NCBI RefSeq assembly: GCF_007997215.1
Contig: NZ_VORW01000001.1
Coordinates: forward strand, 186,001 to 250,000
Direction: 5' to 3'
Length of the DNA: 64,000 bases
Origin: Algoriphagus aquimarinus
GTDB lineage: Bacteria; Bacteroidota; Bacteroidia; Cytophagales; Cyclobacteriaceae
Shown here: positions 63,676-64,000 of the stretch, piece by piece
Layout of the letters: each line of letters opens with the position of its first letter
How positions within the stretch are numbered: the stretch's first letter is position 1
Position numbers and translations under genes: made by a program
The notes under the pieces: model-generated
Databases searched by the model: none
Seen by the model: the letters and a program-made list of their open reading frames with translations, nothing else
What the model was told of the DNA's origin: nothing

Positions 63676-64000
63676 CTACTTTTTTGGGTGAGTGACTAAC
63701 TCATAATACTGCTCTAGCATGGGCACTCCATAATTTTTTGATTTCATCTCACTGATCTTGCGGAAGCCCATCTTTTCATACAAACTAACGGCAGCTTCTA
63801 ATCCTGAAGTAGTATACAAATAGGCTGCATCATAGTTACGATCATGATAGAAATCCATCCATTCCTTCATCAATCTGCTTCCGATTCCAAATCCACGAAA
63901 TTCTTTCGCCAAGATAAAATACCTCAACTGCGCGCGGTTTGCAGGCCTATGCATGAGTAAAACAAAGCCCACCATTTTCCCTTCGCTCTCTACTACCCAA
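63676..64000 (-). CDS. GNAT acetyltransferase (5' part cut by window edge)
   Basis: At least 107 residues are visible; the frame stays open to the last base (WVVESEGKMVGFVLL) so the true start is outside. The acetyl-CoA loop is EFRGFGIGSRLMKEWM and the end is YEKMGFRKISE. Relatives are often fused to a MarR HTH upstream. Substrate unknown. Confidence 0.82.
   Translation of the reverse strand, partial: WVVESEGKMVGFVLLMHRPANRAQLRYFILAKEFRGFGIGSRLMKEWMDFYHDRNYDAAYLYTTSGLEAAVSLYEKMGFRKISEMKSKNYGVPMLEQYYELVTHPKK

Overview
The window comes from a Bacteroidota chromosome, most likely Cytophagales (Cyclobacteriaceae/Algoriphagus-like). This is an inference from three things: a CTnDOT-type tra/mob gene set, promoters of the TTTG-N19-TAnnTTTG type, and housekeeping genes such as a 939-residue CarB, Era/Der, a zinc-finger-poor DksA-like protein and a lamin-tail protein with a FlgD-like C-terminus. 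Roughly the first 48.3 kb is the right-hand part of an integrative and conjugative element (ICE). The last 15.6 kb is ordinary chromosome. The left end of the ICE lies outside the window.

Layout. (1) 1-18.5 kb, minus strand: the conjugation module in CTnDOT order. It runs mobA, mobB relaxase, traA-like ParA, a traC-like and a traD-position gene, two TraE paralogues, traF, the traG (VirB4) ATPase, three tandem TraI-like secreted paralogues, a secreted protein, traJ, traK, traL-position, traM, traN, a VirD4 coupling protein, an M23 peptidase, and three accessory genes of which the last is cut by the window edge. An inverted repeat upstream of mobA is the best oriT candidate. (2) 18.6-22.4 kb: a membrane-bound LuxR-type regulator coupled to an acetyltransferase, an AT-rich control region, an XRE regulator, and a ParA plus ribbon-helix-helix partition pair. 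(3) 22.5-23.9 kb: an IS256-family element whose transposase is broken by one in-frame stop. (4) 24-37.5 kb: cargo, consisting of a TetR-controlled RND efflux operon with a patatin and a degenerate acyl-carrier-like protein, then a run of small-molecule oxidoreductase and stress genes headed by an ArsR regulator. (5) 37.8-42.2 kb: the most interesting stretch. A GHKL ATPase fused to a Shedu/DUF4263-like PD-(D/E)XK nuclease is followed by a SIR2-like protein and a DUF2971 protein, and together they look like an anti-phage cassette. (6) 42.3-48.3 kb: a broken tyrosine recombinase, a Toprim primase-like protein, a RepA-like ATPase, an HTH protein, a hypothetical protein and the ICE integrase, abutting an initiator tRNA-Met gene that is the probable attachment locus. 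(7) 48.7-64 kb: chromosome, with era-der, a small lipoprotein, sprT-like, scpB, dksA-like, a lamin-tail protein, asd plus a THUMP-like methyltransferase, carB-DUF4834, kdgK-eda and a partial GNAT gene.

How it works together. MobA/MobB would nick at oriT and the VirD4 protein would deliver DNA to the TraE-TraN channel powered by TraG. The partition and RepA/primase genes suggest that the excised form is maintained or replicated. The integrase would insert it at the tRNA-fMet locus. Host-beneficial cargo consists of drug efflux, oxidoreductases and a putative phage-defence cassette. All functional calls rest on motifs and synteny read by eye; no database search was run.
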